A stretch of 64,000 nucleotides of DNA from Hymenobacter swuensis DY53. GTDB lineage: Bacteria; Bacteroidota; Bacteroidia; Cytophagales; Hymenobacteraceae. Location: the NCBI RefSeq assembly GCF_000576555.1, contig NZ_CP007145.1:1-64000 (forward strand), given 5' to 3'. Positions 52,134 to 59,833 of this stretch are shown here, one piece after another. Position 1 is the stretch's first letter, and the number at the start of each line of letters is the position of its first letter. A program made the position numbers and the translations under genes. Under the pieces are notes generated by a model that made no database searches, was not told where the DNA came from, and saw nothing but the letters and a program-made list of their open reading frames with translations.

Positions 52134-52547
52134 ATGACTTCAACCACGCTTGCCGATTTTCTTCAGCTCACCCACCGCCCCGATCTGGGCATTGTAACGG
52201 CCCGCTGGACGCGGCCTACCACCTCCGAAGAGCTGCGCGCTGGCTATCAGGAACTGCTGCGCTATGCCGGCAGCTGCGAAACCTGCCGCCACTGGCTTAT
52301 CGACTCGCGCCGCCGCGTGCAGGTGGATTCCCGCGACGTACACTGGCTCACGAACGATTTTTACCCCATGCTCCGTCAGCATTTCGACGGGCATGTGTAC
52401 TTGGCCTTCCTTATTGCGCCTTATCAGGCCGATGACGTGCAGGACGAGAGCCTGCCGCCGCTGCCTTACACCCACGGCGACTATTGCTCCCTCAACCAGT
52501 TCACGGATGAGGGCGAAGCCGTGCGCTGGCTATGCTCCCGCGTGTGA
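52134..52547 (+). CDS. Unnamed three-member family, member C
   Basis: A 137-residue paralog of the genes at 39912 and 44346, with HRPDLGIVTARW, CRHWLIDSRRR, YLAFLIAPY, PPLPY and FTDEGEAVRWL. The DARRR motif is DSRRR here and the protein is slightly shorter. No signal peptide. It follows the plug-like protein by 159 bp and has its own downstream terminator. Confidence 0.78.
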   Translation: MTSTTLADFLQLTHRPDLGIVTARWTRPTTSEELRAGYQELLRYAGSCETCRHWLIDSRRRVQVDSRDVHWLTNDFYPMLRQHFDGHVYLAFLIAPYQADDVQDESLPPLPYTHGDYCSLNQFTDEGEAVRWLCSRV

Positions 52548-52626
52548 GGTAGTTAGAGCAGGTTCCTGCATGGTGCGAAGGGTATAGCGTCATTTCAGCA
52601 CAGCCACTTTCCGCAGAAAGCTCAGT

Positions 52627-52662
52627 AGCCCTTTGCCAGTCACGGCGAAGGGCTTTATTTTT
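52627..52662 (+). terminator. Intrinsic terminator
   Basis: AGCCCTTTGCC (52627-52637) pairs with GGCGAAGGGCT (52644-52654, with a G-T pair), followed by a T-rich run. Confidence 0.75.
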
Positions 52663-52918
52663 TGGGGTTCTCATAATCCGTTCGGTATCTATTCAGGAAG
52701 TACTTGTGTATTGGCTGGAAAATACAAGTATCTACATGTTTGAGTAACGGTATAAGTCAATTAATTAATTATAATATTCGATGTGCAAAATATTCATGAA
52801 AATATGAATTTTTATAGTTGTTTCATTTGCTATACCTTCACTTTGAGTAAGATACCTAGCATGGCTGCAAATGGTTTCTATTCACCAGATTCCTTTCACC
52901 ACCTCTTAGTCCTTTCTT
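52663..52918. other. AT-rich intergenic stretch
   Basis: This gap is markedly AT-rich compared with the window. It contains runs such as CAATTAATTAATTATAATAT and ACTTTGAG but no gene, clear repeat or full promoter could be supported. It precedes the basic secreted protein at 52919. Confidence 0.6.
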
Positions 52919-53230
52919 ATGTTCAAAACGCTACTTCTGTTGTTTTTGGCCTTTTTGATGTTGCTGGAGCCGGAGGCGGTTCTGGCCTACGCCAGCGGAA
53001 CGGCCAGTGTGGCCGGTACGGAAATGGCAGCCGGCACTTCCCTATTCCGTCGGAACGCGAAGCGGGGACGGCCCAATTATAAGCCCTACCGGGGCAACAG
53101 CCGCCATAAAATGAAAAAGCTGGGTGTGTATAAGCGGTGGCGTCTGCGCGTGAAGGCCCAGAAGAAAAAGCGCAGCCGTGGCCTAACGCCCACCGTAAAG
53201 GCCGGTGCCCCCGTTCGGAGCGCCAAGTAA
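52919..53230 (+). CDS. Small secreted very basic protein
   Basis: A 103-residue protein with a signal peptide (MFKTLLLLFLAFLMLLEPEAVLA, cleavage about residue 23) and a mature part dominated by Lys and Arg: RRNAKRGRPNYKPYRG, KMKKLGVYKRWRLRVKAQKKKRSRG. No family is recognised. Its charge suggests binding to nucleic acid or to an acidic polymer in the envelope, but this is inference. The AT-rich upstream region and single-gene unit are unusual for the window. Confidence 0.72.
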   Translation: MFKTLLLLFLAFLMLLEPEAVLAYASGTASVAGTEMAAGTSLFRRNAKRGRPNYKPYRGNSRHKMKKLGVYKRWRLRVKAQKKKRSRGLTPTVKAGAPVRSAK

Positions 53231-53256
53231 AGCCAGCCTCAACACGCAATACTGAG

Positions 53257-53290
53257 AAAAAGCCGTTTCCCAACCGGGAAGCGGCTTTTT
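53257..53290. terminator. Intrinsic terminator
   Basis: AAAAAGCCGTTTCCC pairs with GGGAAGCGGCTTTTT around a 4-nt loop, with one G-T pair. The A and T tracts allow both directions. Confidence 0.8.
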
Positions 53291-53402
53291 GCTTGTCAGT
53301 GGCTGTGGCAGCATGAGCAGGAAAGCAGCGGAAAGGAACTGCGCCGGAAGCTGCAACCTCCGGGCAGAACCAGTGGTTATTCACCGTTACTGCTGCTGTT
53401 GT

Positions 53403-55037
53403 ATGTCCGCTCCTCTAGTTCCGTCTCCTTCGCTCCGCACGCCGCTGCTATACGCAGTTTTTCGGGCGGTCTGGCTGGCGTCGGTGGTGTCCAACATCGG
53501 GACCTGGATGCAGAACGTGGCCGGCGTGTGGCTGGTTACTACCCTCACCACTTCCGTGCTGCTGGTGGCCCTGATGCAGGCGGCTACCAGTCTGCCCGCC
53601 TTTCTGCTGAGTTTGCCGGCCGGCGCGCTGGGCGATTTGGTGGACCGGCGTCGGCTGCTGCTGTGCACGCAGGCGTTCATGGGGGTGGTGGCCTTTGTGC
53701 TGGGCGGGCTCACGCTGGCAGGGCAGGTATCGGCGCTGAGCGTGCTGGGGTTTACGTTTCTGCTGGGGCTGGGCTCGGCCATTAATGCGCCCATCTGGCA
53801 AACCGTGACTACGGAGCTGGTGCCCCGGCCGGTGCTGCCCTTCGCCATTACCCTCAACGGCGTGAGCAACAACATTGCCCGGGCCGTGGGCCCCGCGCTG
53901 GGCGGCCTGATTATCGCGCACTACTCGCCCGGCTACGTGTTTCTGCTCAACGGTATTTCTTTTGTGGGGACCTGGGTGGTGGTGCGCCGATGGCAACGCC
54001 CACCGGAGGTGGTGCGCGGTTCCGCCGAGAGCTTCCTGGGGGCGGTGCGTACGGGCCTGCGCTACGTGCGGTATTCGCCGGGAATTTGCGCGGTGCTGGT
54101 GCGCACGTTTGCCTTTGCCTTCGGGGCCAGTGCCATGTGGGCGCTGCTGTCGGTGGTGACGGCCCGGCGGCTGCATCTGAGCTCGGGCTCGTATGGCGCG
54201 TTGCTTTCCTGGCTGGGGGCGGGGGCTATTGCGGGGGCGTTTCTGCTGGGCCGGGCGGGCCACCGGCTGCCATACGGGCGGCGCGCCCTGCTGGGGTCCG
54301 GCGTATTCGTGGGCACCAACCTGGGGCTGGCGTTTATGCCCTCAGAATACGGGCTGTTTCCGGTGATGTTCCTTTCGGGCGTGGCCTGGCTGACGGCCAT
54401 GACGAGCTTCAGCACCACCGTGCAGCTGGCCGTGCCTCGCTGGGTGCAGGCGCGCATTGTGAGCATTTTCATGCTGGTATTTCAGGCCGGACTTTCCTTA
54501 GGCAGTATAGTGTGGGGCGAGCTGGCCGACCGCACCACACTGGTCACGGCCTTGGTGGCCGCCGCTGCTTGGATGCTGCTGAGCCTGGTATTGGCCTGGC
54601 CCTTCCCGATGGTGGCCACCGCCAGCCTCGATCTGGAGCCCGCCGCCACCGGCCCGGCCCCAGGCATTCCTGGCCTCCCCACCACCGCCACCGGCCCCAT
54701 AGCCGTGCTGACGGAATACGAAGTAGCTGCTGCCGACCAACCCGCTTTCCGGCGGGCGGCGGCCCGGCTTACCCGCCGCCGCCTGCGCGACGGTGCCCTA
54801 CGTGCAGGCCTGCAAACGACAGAAAACCGCCTCACGGAGTACTTCTATGTGGCCTCCTGCGCTGAGTATGAGCGGCAGTACCACCGCTTCACGCGCGAAG
54901 ACGCCGCCGTGCAGCAGCAGCTGACCGCCTACCATCAGGGGCCGGAACCCCCACGTTTGCGCTGTTTCCTGACTGCTACTTTATTGAATGACCACTCCAC
55001 GCCTCCGCTGCCTGAACCACTGCTGCTGCCAGGTTAG
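53403..55037 (+). CDS. MFS transporter (EntS/MFS_3-like) with C-terminal dimeric alpha/beta-barrel extension
   Basis: A 544-residue protein. About residues 12-415 form twelve membrane segments of the MFS_3 group (FRAVWLASVVSNIGTWMQNVAGVWL and LPAGALGDLVDRRRLLL are signature text). After about residue 460, GPIAVLTEYEVAAADQPAFRRAA and later text resemble the monooxygenase-like (ABM) domain that MFS_3 proteins carry. It probably exports a small molecule such as a siderophore or drug. ATG 53403 is chosen since the upstream frame has Cys-rich text and no membrane segment. Confidence 0.88.
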   Translation: MSAPLVPSPSLRTPLLYAVFRAVWLASVVSNIGTWMQNVAGVWLVTTLTTSVLLVALMQAATSLPAFLLSLPAGALGDLVDRRRLLLCTQAFMGVVAFVLGGLTLAGQVSALSVLGFTFLLGLGSAINAPIWQTVTTELVPRPVLPFAITLNGVSNNIARAVGPALGGLIIAHYSPGYVFLLNGISFVGTWVVVRRWQRPPEVVRGSAESFLGAVRTGLRYVRYSPGICAVLVRTFAFAFGASAMWALLSVVTARRLHLSSGSYGALLSWLGAGAIAGAFLLGRAGHRLPYGRRALLGSGVFVGTNLGLAFMPSEYGLFPVMFLSGVAWLTAMTSFSTTVQLAVPRWVQARIVSIFMLVFQAGLSLGSIVWGELADRTTLVTALVAAAAWMLLSLVLAWPFPMVATASLDLEPAATGPAPGIPGLPTTATGPIAVLTEYEVAAADQPAFRRAAARLTRRRLRDGALRAGLQTTENRLTEYFYVASCAEYERQYHRFTREDAAVQQQLTAYHQGPEPPRLRCFLTATLLNDHSTPPLPEPLLLPG

Positions 55038-55189
55038 ATGGTGGAAAATGTTAATTGTTGCATGAATTGGGCTGCCCTGGTCCGGGCCCGAAAGGAACAT
55101 TCCCCCAGGCCCGCCGTAGGTTCTAAAGCGTCATCTACTATCCACTGTTCGGACGTTGTTTGGCTGCTCCCGCCCTTTTTTCCTGCTCT

Positions 55190-55510
55190 ATGCTCCGCCC
55201 ACTCGCTCTTGTTTTGCTGCTTACCGGCTTGGTCGGTTCTGCTGCCCAGGCCCAGAACCGCCCGCCCGTGCGGGCCACCCGCCACCACCCCACGGAGCGC
55301 ATCAGCCCGGTGCCGGGCGTGACGCTGCCCAGCGGCGTGGGGCAGGGCAAAGCCGAGCCGCTGCCCGTTGCTACCGACGTGCAACCCAACGGCGTTCTGG
55401 TTCAACCCAAACTACCCACCGGCGAAGTAACTGTCGACTCCATTGAGGTGACGCCCGCCGAGCCTCGCCGGCCCGCCAAGCCGACCCCGGCGCGCCGCAA
55501 ACGGCCGTAA
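55190..55510 (+). CDS. Small secreted Pro-rich hypothetical protein
   Basis: A 106-residue protein with a signal peptide (AQA-Q, about residue 22) and a mature part rich in Pro, Val, Thr and Arg, probably disordered, with a basic tail (KPTPARRKRP). No family is recognised. ATG 55190 gives the signal; an earlier in-frame start at 55160 adds residues before it. Confidence 0.65.
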   Translation: MLRPLALVLLLTGLVGSAAQAQNRPPVRATRHHPTERISPVPGVTLPSGVGQGKAEPLPVATDVQPNGVLVQPKLPTGEVTVDSIEVTPAEPRRPAKPTPARRKRP

Positions 55511-55548
55511 AAGACACTCCGCGTCCGTGCCGCTGGTAGCGGCTTTGG

Positions 55549-55580
55549 AGGGCTGCCCGTAGGGGTAGCCCTTTGTTTTT
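55549..55580 (+). terminator. Probable intrinsic terminator
   Basis: GGGCTGCCC...GGGGTAGCCC forms an imperfect stem followed by TTTGTTTTT. Confidence 0.55.
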
Positions 55581-55687
55581 GGTCCTGTTACTGGTGGGTG
55601 CCCGGAAGCTCAGCTATAACTAGCCACCAAGCTTGTCGTATCGGAAAACAAGCCCCTGTATCGTTTCAGGGACTGTTTCTCTGCTAT

Positions 55688-56797
55688 ATGCCCGCAACCA
55701 TTCCAACCCAGTATGTCCGCTTCGATTCCGGCGTCGAAGAAATCCAGCCCAACGAGCAGGAGCTCACCAACGAAACCGTGGAGTCGATGGCGCGGGTGAA
55801 CCGCTTCATGTTCGAGAAGCACCGCCATGCCATCCGTGACGCCCATGCCAAAAGCCACGGCGTGCTGCGCGGCGAGCTGCACATCTATCCCAACCTGCCC
55901 GCGCACCTGGCCCAGGGCATGTTCCGGGAGCCCCGGGTGTACCCCGTGATTCTGCGCCTGTCCTCCGCGCCCGGCTCCATAGACCCCGATACGCAGTCGG
56001 CGGTGAAGGGACTGGCCGTGAAGATTATTGGGGTAGAGGGTAAGAAATTCCTGCCCGATCAGGCCGACGAAATCACCCAGGACTTCCTGATGGTCAACGA
56101 TACCATCATCCCGACCGGCGACATCAAGAGTTACCACGACATGCAGCTGCGCCAGGAAAAGGTGTTTCTGCACGCGCCGGAGGTAGTCACCAAACTTATA
56201 ACCGAGGCTGGCACGCTGGTCAACTCGGCGCTGGATGCCGTGGGCATCAAAAAGGAAATTCCGCTGGTGGTGCCCCCGCATCCCAACAACCACATTTTGG
56301 GCGAAACCTACACCACGCTCGGCTCCATCCGCTTCGGCGACTACGTGTCGAAAATCAGCGTGGTCCCGCTCTCGGCCAACGTGCAGGCGCTAGCCGGCGA
56401 GCAGGTGAAAATCACGGAGCCCGCCGGCTGGCGCGATGTGGTGGTGGACTTCTTCCGCACCCAGGGTGCCGAGTACGAGCTGCGGGCCCAGCTGTGCACC
56501 GACCTGAAAACCATGCCCGTGGAGGACGCCTCCGTGGACTGGCCCCAGGACCAGAGCCCCTACCAGCCCCTCGGCAAAATCGTCATTCCGGCCCAGGATG
56601 CCTTCAGCCCCGCCCGCCGCGTATTTGCCGACGACGTGCTGTCGTTCAACCCATTTCATTGCCTGCCCGAGCACCTGCCGCTGGGCTCCATCAACCGGGC
56701 GCGCATCAAGGCCTACGAAACCTCCACGGCCTACCGCCACCGCATGAACGCCCAGCCCCGCCGCGAGCCGCGCGACATCAACGAGCTGCCCGACTAA
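55688..56797 (+). CDS. Catalase family (SrpA-like) heme protein
   Basis: A 369-residue protein of the small catalase-related family. HGVLRGELHIYPNLP aligns to the distal-heme region, VILRLSSAPGSIDPD to the heme-binding strand, and NRARIKAYETSTAYRH near the C-terminus carries the likely proximal Tyr. It lacks the length of a classical catalase. Such proteins may have peroxidase activity or unknown roles. ATG 55688 is the start that fits; the longer frame has no related residues. Confidence 0.85.
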   Translation: MPATIPTQYVRFDSGVEEIQPNEQELTNETVESMARVNRFMFEKHRHAIRDAHAKSHGVLRGELHIYPNLPAHLAQGMFREPRVYPVILRLSSAPGSIDPDTQSAVKGLAVKIIGVEGKKFLPDQADEITQDFLMVNDTIIPTGDIKSYHDMQLRQEKVFLHAPEVVTKLITEAGTLVNSALDAVGIKKEIPLVVPPHPNNHILGETYTTLGSIRFGDYVSKISVVPLSANVQALAGEQVKITEPAGWRDVVVDFFRTQGAEYELRAQLCTDLKTMPVEDASVDWPQDQSPYQPLGKIVIPAQDAFSPARRVFADDVLSFNPFHCLPEHLPLGSINRARIKAYETSTAYRHRMNAQPRREPRDINELPD

Positions 56798-56822
56798 GGT
56801 AACTAGAGCGTAAGCTAAAAGA

Positions 56823-56862
56823 ACGTCATACAGAGCGGAGCGAGGTATCTCGCGTGCTGACG
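56823..56862. repeat. Short repeat of the CGTCATnCAGAGC type
   Basis: CGTCATACAGAGCGGAGCGA... followed by ...GTGCTGACG is a divergent relative of the GTCATCCTGAGC repeats at 11.5 and 18.3 kb. It directly precedes REP copy R4. Confidence 0.5.
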
Positions 56863-56873
56863 CTGTACTATCT

Positions 56874-56961
56874 GAACAGGGTAGAGGCGCAATATTTTGC
56901 GTCTCGTCATTGCACGATTCGCACGCGACGAGCCGCAACGTATTGCATCTCTACGCTGTTC
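56874..56961. repeat. REP/BIME-like element, degenerate copy R4
   Basis: GAACAGGGTAGAGGCGCAAT and its inverted partner ATCTCTACGCTGTTC enclose a diverged core with GTCTCGTCATTGC. It overlaps the last codons of the gene ending at 56951. Confidence 0.75.
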
Positions 56962-57517
56962 CAGCGGGGTTTTTCGGTGGGGTTAGACGGAGCCGCAGGT
57001 ACTGTTGCAACCAGATAGGGTACAGGTTGTAGCCCACGTTCAGCAGCGTGAGCAGCGCCGCCCAGCCCCAGTCCCCCTGCGCGCCAGCATAGCCACTGGC
57101 GAACAGAAAAAACAGCAGCGCCGCCACGTGAAACCGCTCCATGTGGTAGCTGTGCCCGATGAGAGCCGCCACGGCCCGCCGGCCGCTGCGCACGTGCCGA
57201 TAGTGCGGGTAGCGCCGCCGCACCAGCTTGTTTACGAGACTGCCGTGCTGGGCCACGCGGTTGATAAGCGGTACGCCCAAATGCTGGTACGAGGCCGGTT
57301 TCTTGCTGAGCTGCCACCATCCAAACCACGCCCGGGGCACGGCATACGCCAGCAAACTCAGCGCCAGCAGCCCCCACAGCCACGGCCGCGCCATGTGCAG
57401 GTAGCAAAACCCCGCCAGCGGCCCCAGCGCCAGCCCCGACCACAGCACCGACGGCACCGCATTGTAGAAAGCCAGCCGCGCCTTCGACGGAGATGCGGAA
57501 TTGGGGGAGGGTATCAT
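56951..57517 (-). CDS. Glycosyl-4,4'-diaponeurosporenoate acyltransferase-like membrane protein
   Basis: A 188-residue protein with about four membrane segments. The blocks SYHMERFHVAALLFFLFASGYAG and LLTLLNVGYNLYPIWLQQYLRLRL resemble the CrtO-type acyltransferases of carotenoid synthesis, which attach a fatty acid to a glycosylated carotenoid. Pink and red Hymenobacter-like bacteria make such pigments, but no other crt gene is nearby. ATG 57517 is chosen; the longer frames upstream show no related text. The last codons lie in REP copy R4. Confidence 0.72.
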   Translation of the reverse strand: MIPSPNSASPSKARLAFYNAVPSVLWSGLALGPLAGFCYLHMARPWLWGLLALSLLAYAVPRAWFGWWQLSKKPASYQHLGVPLINRVAQHGSLVNKLVRRRYPHYRHVRSGRRAVAALIGHSYHMERFHVAALLFFLFASGYAGAQGDWGWAALLTLLNVGYNLYPIWLQQYLRLRLTPPKNPAGTA

Positions 57518-57615
57518 GCTTGCAACGTACGCAAGTTTGGTTGCCAGCGCGGGTTTGCAATCAGGCGCCGCTGACGCAAGTTTAGCGCAGCGTAACTTAT
57601 ACCGCACGCCGCCGG

Positions 57616-57700
57616 GAGGCTGTGCCTCTCCCGCCCAAACGAACCGCGCCGCCCGGATTTCTCCAGGCGGCGCGGTATCGGTTTGCTGCGTGTGGCAGGG
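57616..57700 (+). repeat. Dispersed 85-bp repeat, copy 1
   Basis: GAGGCTGTGCCTCTCCCGCC... up to ...GCTGCGTGTGGCA, with a strong inner stem CCGCGCCGCC/GGCGGCGCGG. A similar stretch is at 59119-59208. Same order of blocks with scattered changes. Confidence 0.7.
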
Positions 57701-57777
57701 GGAGAGAAGCCCCTCAAACGCAGAACAGCCGCTGCCGAGGCGGTAGCGGCTGCAGAATACTGACTGTGTGAGCAATA

Positions 57778-58179
57778 CTAGCGCACGGCCGTGGCTTCCA
57801 CTTCCACTTGTAGCCCCTCGTAGGCCAGGAAATTTACTTCTACCATCGTAGCCGCTGCCTGGATGCCGTGCCGGGCTACCCAATCGGTGAATACATCAAA
57901 GCTTCCGCCCTCACCAAACAGCGCGGCCGTATCGGTCGTGTACACGCGCAGCTGCACAATGTCGCGGCACTGGTAGCCGGCCGTCGTTACCACTTGCTCC
58001 ACATTACTGAGTACTTGCTGCAGTTGGGCCCGCATGTCGCCGGTGCTGGGCGTGCCTTGGGCGTCGATGGCGGCCTGCCCCGCGCAATAGAGCGTGGCGG
58101 ATGGCTGACTTACTTCTACGGCTTGCTGGTAGCCGCTGTGCGCTTGCCACTGCCACGGATTGATTGCTCGCTTTTCCAT
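57778..58179 (-). CDS. RidA/YjgF family protein
   Basis: A 133-residue protein of the RidA/YER057c/UK114 family. YQQAVEVSQPSATLYCAGQAAIDAQGTPSTGDMRAQLQQVLSNVEQVVTTAGYQCRDIVQLRVYTTD is the whole core. RidA proteins hydrolyse reactive enamines; however, the Arg used for that is not obvious here (RVYTTD rather than RTYLVD-like is seen but its pairing is uncertain). The function is therefore uncertain. It lies just downstream of the Crp/Fnr regulator on the same strand. Confidence 0.9.
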   Translation of the reverse strand: MEKRAINPWQWQAHSGYQQAVEVSQPSATLYCAGQAAIDAQGTPSTGDMRAQLQQVLSNVEQVVTTAGYQCRDIVQLRVYTTDTAALFGEGGSFDVFTDWVARHGIQAAATMVEVNFLAYEGLQVEVEATAVR

Positions 58180-58277
58180 TAGGGAAGTTCGTTACGTGTG
58201 CCTAGCCCAATCGGGCGGCGGCACGAGTGAGTTTGTAGAGGCAAAGGTCCGGGTTGGCGGCCCCCACTCCCTGTGAC

Positions 58278-58868
58278 TTAGCTCACTTTTTTGGCAGCTT
58301 GGGTGGGCTCAGCCAGCCGGCTCAGGGTTTCGCGCGATACGCCCAGGTAAGCGGCCAGCAATGTCTTGGAAACCCGTTGGGGCAGCCTGGGGTACTGGCG
58401 CAGGAGCAACTCGTACCGCTCGCGGGCCGGCAGGGCCAGCAACGACAGGATGCGCTGCTGCGCGGCCACCCCACCCCGCGCAAACTTGACCAGAAAAAAA
58501 CGCGCCATCTGGGGTAGCTGGCGGCAGAGGTATTCGTAGCCTGCCAGCGGCAGGCACCACACGGCCGTGTCTTCGAGGCATTGCAGCGACAACGTGGCCG
58601 GCGTCTGGGCTAAGTAAGCCGCGAAGTCGCCCTCCCACCAGTCTTCCTGCGCAAACGACACGACGTGGACACGGCCCGCCGCGTCGGTATGCACCAGCTT
58701 CAGCAGGCCGGTCACCACAAAGTACATCTCCCGCACCTGCTCCCCCTCCCGAATCAGAAACTGATGTTTGCGCACCTGCCGGCTGGTAAACTGCGCCTGC
58801 ACCAGCGCAAACTCCTCATCCGTCAGCGACACTATTTGTTCCAGATGCTCCCGTAACTGCTGCTGCAT
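58278..58868 (-). CDS. Crp/Fnr family transcriptional regulator
   Basis: A 196-residue regulator with an N-terminal cyclic-nucleotide-binding-like domain (about 20-120; KHQFLIREGEQVREMYFVVTGLLKL) and a C-terminal helix-turn-helix (KTLLAAYLGVSRETLSRL). There are no N-terminal Fnr-type cysteines, so it should not be an Fe-S sensor. ATG 58868 is preferred; the upstream frame extends without domain text. It may regulate the RidA gene that follows 98 bp downstream. Confidence 0.9.
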   Translation of the reverse strand: MQQQLREHLEQIVSLTDEEFALVQAQFTSRQVRKHQFLIREGEQVREMYFVVTGLLKLVHTDAAGRVHVVSFAQEDWWEGDFAAYLAQTPATLSLQCLEDTAVWCLPLAGYEYLCRQLPQMARFFLVKFARGGVAAQQRILSLLALPARERYELLLRQYPRLPQRVSKTLLAAYLGVSRETLSRLAEPTQAAKKVS

Positions 58869-59118
58869 GGTCGCTATATACGCTATGCGCAGCTGCCGCA
58901 GCCAGGGTAGGGCATGAAGCCTACCTCCCAGCCGCCCCCATCCCGTTACGCCCGGAGCGAAGTGGCGTAATGCTACTGCCCCAACAAAAAAACGCCCTTC
59001 GGTTATTCCCCACCGGGCGGCCCGGTAAGGCAACTCTATTCGTTTCGGTGCTCCGGGGGCTTCTTGGGGCTATTGCTGGCGCGCGTGTAGCGGAGCATAC
59101 CTCTTGCCTCCTCCTGCC

Positions 59119-59208
59119 GAAAGGCTATGCTTCTCCCGCCCGAACGAAAGACGCCGCCCGAATTGCTCCAGGCGGCGGGGTATTTGTTTTACTGCGTGGC
59201 GGCAGTGG
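59119..59208 (+). repeat. Dispersed 85-bp repeat, copy 2
   Basis: GAAAGGCTATGCTTCTCCCG... to ...TTACTGCGTGGCGGCAG, with the stem CGCCGCC...GGCGGCG, matches copy 1 at 57616-57700. The region 58869-59246 otherwise shows no gene. Confidence 0.7.
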
Positions 59209-59246
59209 AGGTACTACCAGTAGTTGGGCACAGAGCCATTCTCGCC

Positions 59247-59277
59247 TTGGTTACAATCTATTAAGGGGGTATATTTG
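59247..59277 (+). promoter_or_regulatory. Promoter of the small-peptide unit
   Basis: TTG at 59247-59249 and TATATTTG at 59270-59277, exactly 20 nt apart, match the Bacteroidota consensus in full. The transcript would start near 59284. Confidence 0.7.
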
Positions 59278-59388
59278 TTCCTCAATATTTGACCCACCTT
59301 AGGGTGTGAAAGTGCTCATCACAAGGTTTCTAACATCAATCCTGACTCAGCTTCTGTACAAAAAATTTCAAAATCGGCCAAGCACAAG

Positions 59389-59580
59389 ATGCTTATTTAC
59401 TTCTTGATTGGTTTACTTAACATCAGTTCCATGATGTTGAATTTTGACTTAGTAATAACTGCAGAAAACGAAAAAACGAGAAAGGAGGCCCTCATGACTA
59501 CAAAAAACAACATCGAAGTAACTGGTGCAAAAGTTTTGAGTCAGGACGCTGTTGTAGGAACTGGAGCACAAGTAGCTTAG
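59389..59580 (+). CDS. Small peptide gene, possibly 28 residues
   Basis: This open frame begins at ATG 59389 (63 residues), but the best start is ATG 59494, which has the Shine-Dalgarno AAAGGAGG five nt upstream and gives MTTKNNIEVTGAKVLSQDAV plus VGTGAQVA. Such a strong Shine-Dalgarno is rare in this window. The earlier starts at 59389 and 59431 lack one, though the 63-residue form would begin with a hydrophobic stretch (LIYFLIGLLNISSMML). The gene has a full promoter and a perfect palindromic terminator, so it is a complete unit. No family is recognised; it could be a secreted signal, a RiPP precursor, a toxin or a leader peptide, and nothing in the sequence decides this. Confidence 0.6.
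   Translation: MLIYFLIGLLNISSMMLNFDLVITAENEKTRKEALMTTKNNIEVTGAKVLSQDAVVGTGAQVA
59481..59488 (+). promoter_or_regulatory. Strong Shine-Dalgarno before ATG 59494
   Basis: AAAGGAGG with a 5-nt spacer (CCCTC) to the ATG. It decides the start of the small peptide and is unusual for a Bacteroidota gene. Confidence 0.75.
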
Positions 59581-59599
59581 GCCTAACCCATGCTATATG

Positions 59600-59627
59600 A
59601 AAAAGGACGGCAATTGCCGTCCTTTTT
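59600..59627. terminator. Terminator with 28-bp perfect palindrome
   Basis: AAAAAGGACGGCAA and TTGCCGTCCTTTTT are exact complements, closing 20 bp after the peptide stop. Confidence 0.9.
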
Positions 59628-59790
59628 CGTTTCTATGTAGAGCTTATGGCTCTACTATAGATGTTGGGCTCTGTCTAGTGAGGTTATTCCTTCAAGTAGT
59701 AGGCTCATGTACCTAGCACTCGTCATTTCTACATAAATGCGCCTCAGTCAGCAATTTGACGAGCATACAAGCAAATCGAGACAGCAAAAG

Positions 59791-59820
59791 TTATCCACAA
59801 AGAACCATATGTTATCCACA
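59791..59820 (+). promoter_or_regulatory. Two perfect DnaA boxes, 21 bp apart
   Basis: TTATCCACA occurs at 59791-59799 and 59812-59820 in the same orientation, with start-to-start spacing of two helical turns. Both match the strict DnaA consensus. They lie in an AT-rich gap without a gene. Confidence 0.65.
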
Positions 59821-59833
59821 AGCGTTATACTTG

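Noticed and set aside
59791..59820. Chromosomal origin oriC
   Set aside because: Only two DnaA boxes, no dnaA or dnaN nearby and no visible unwinding cluster; kept only as DnaA-box feature.
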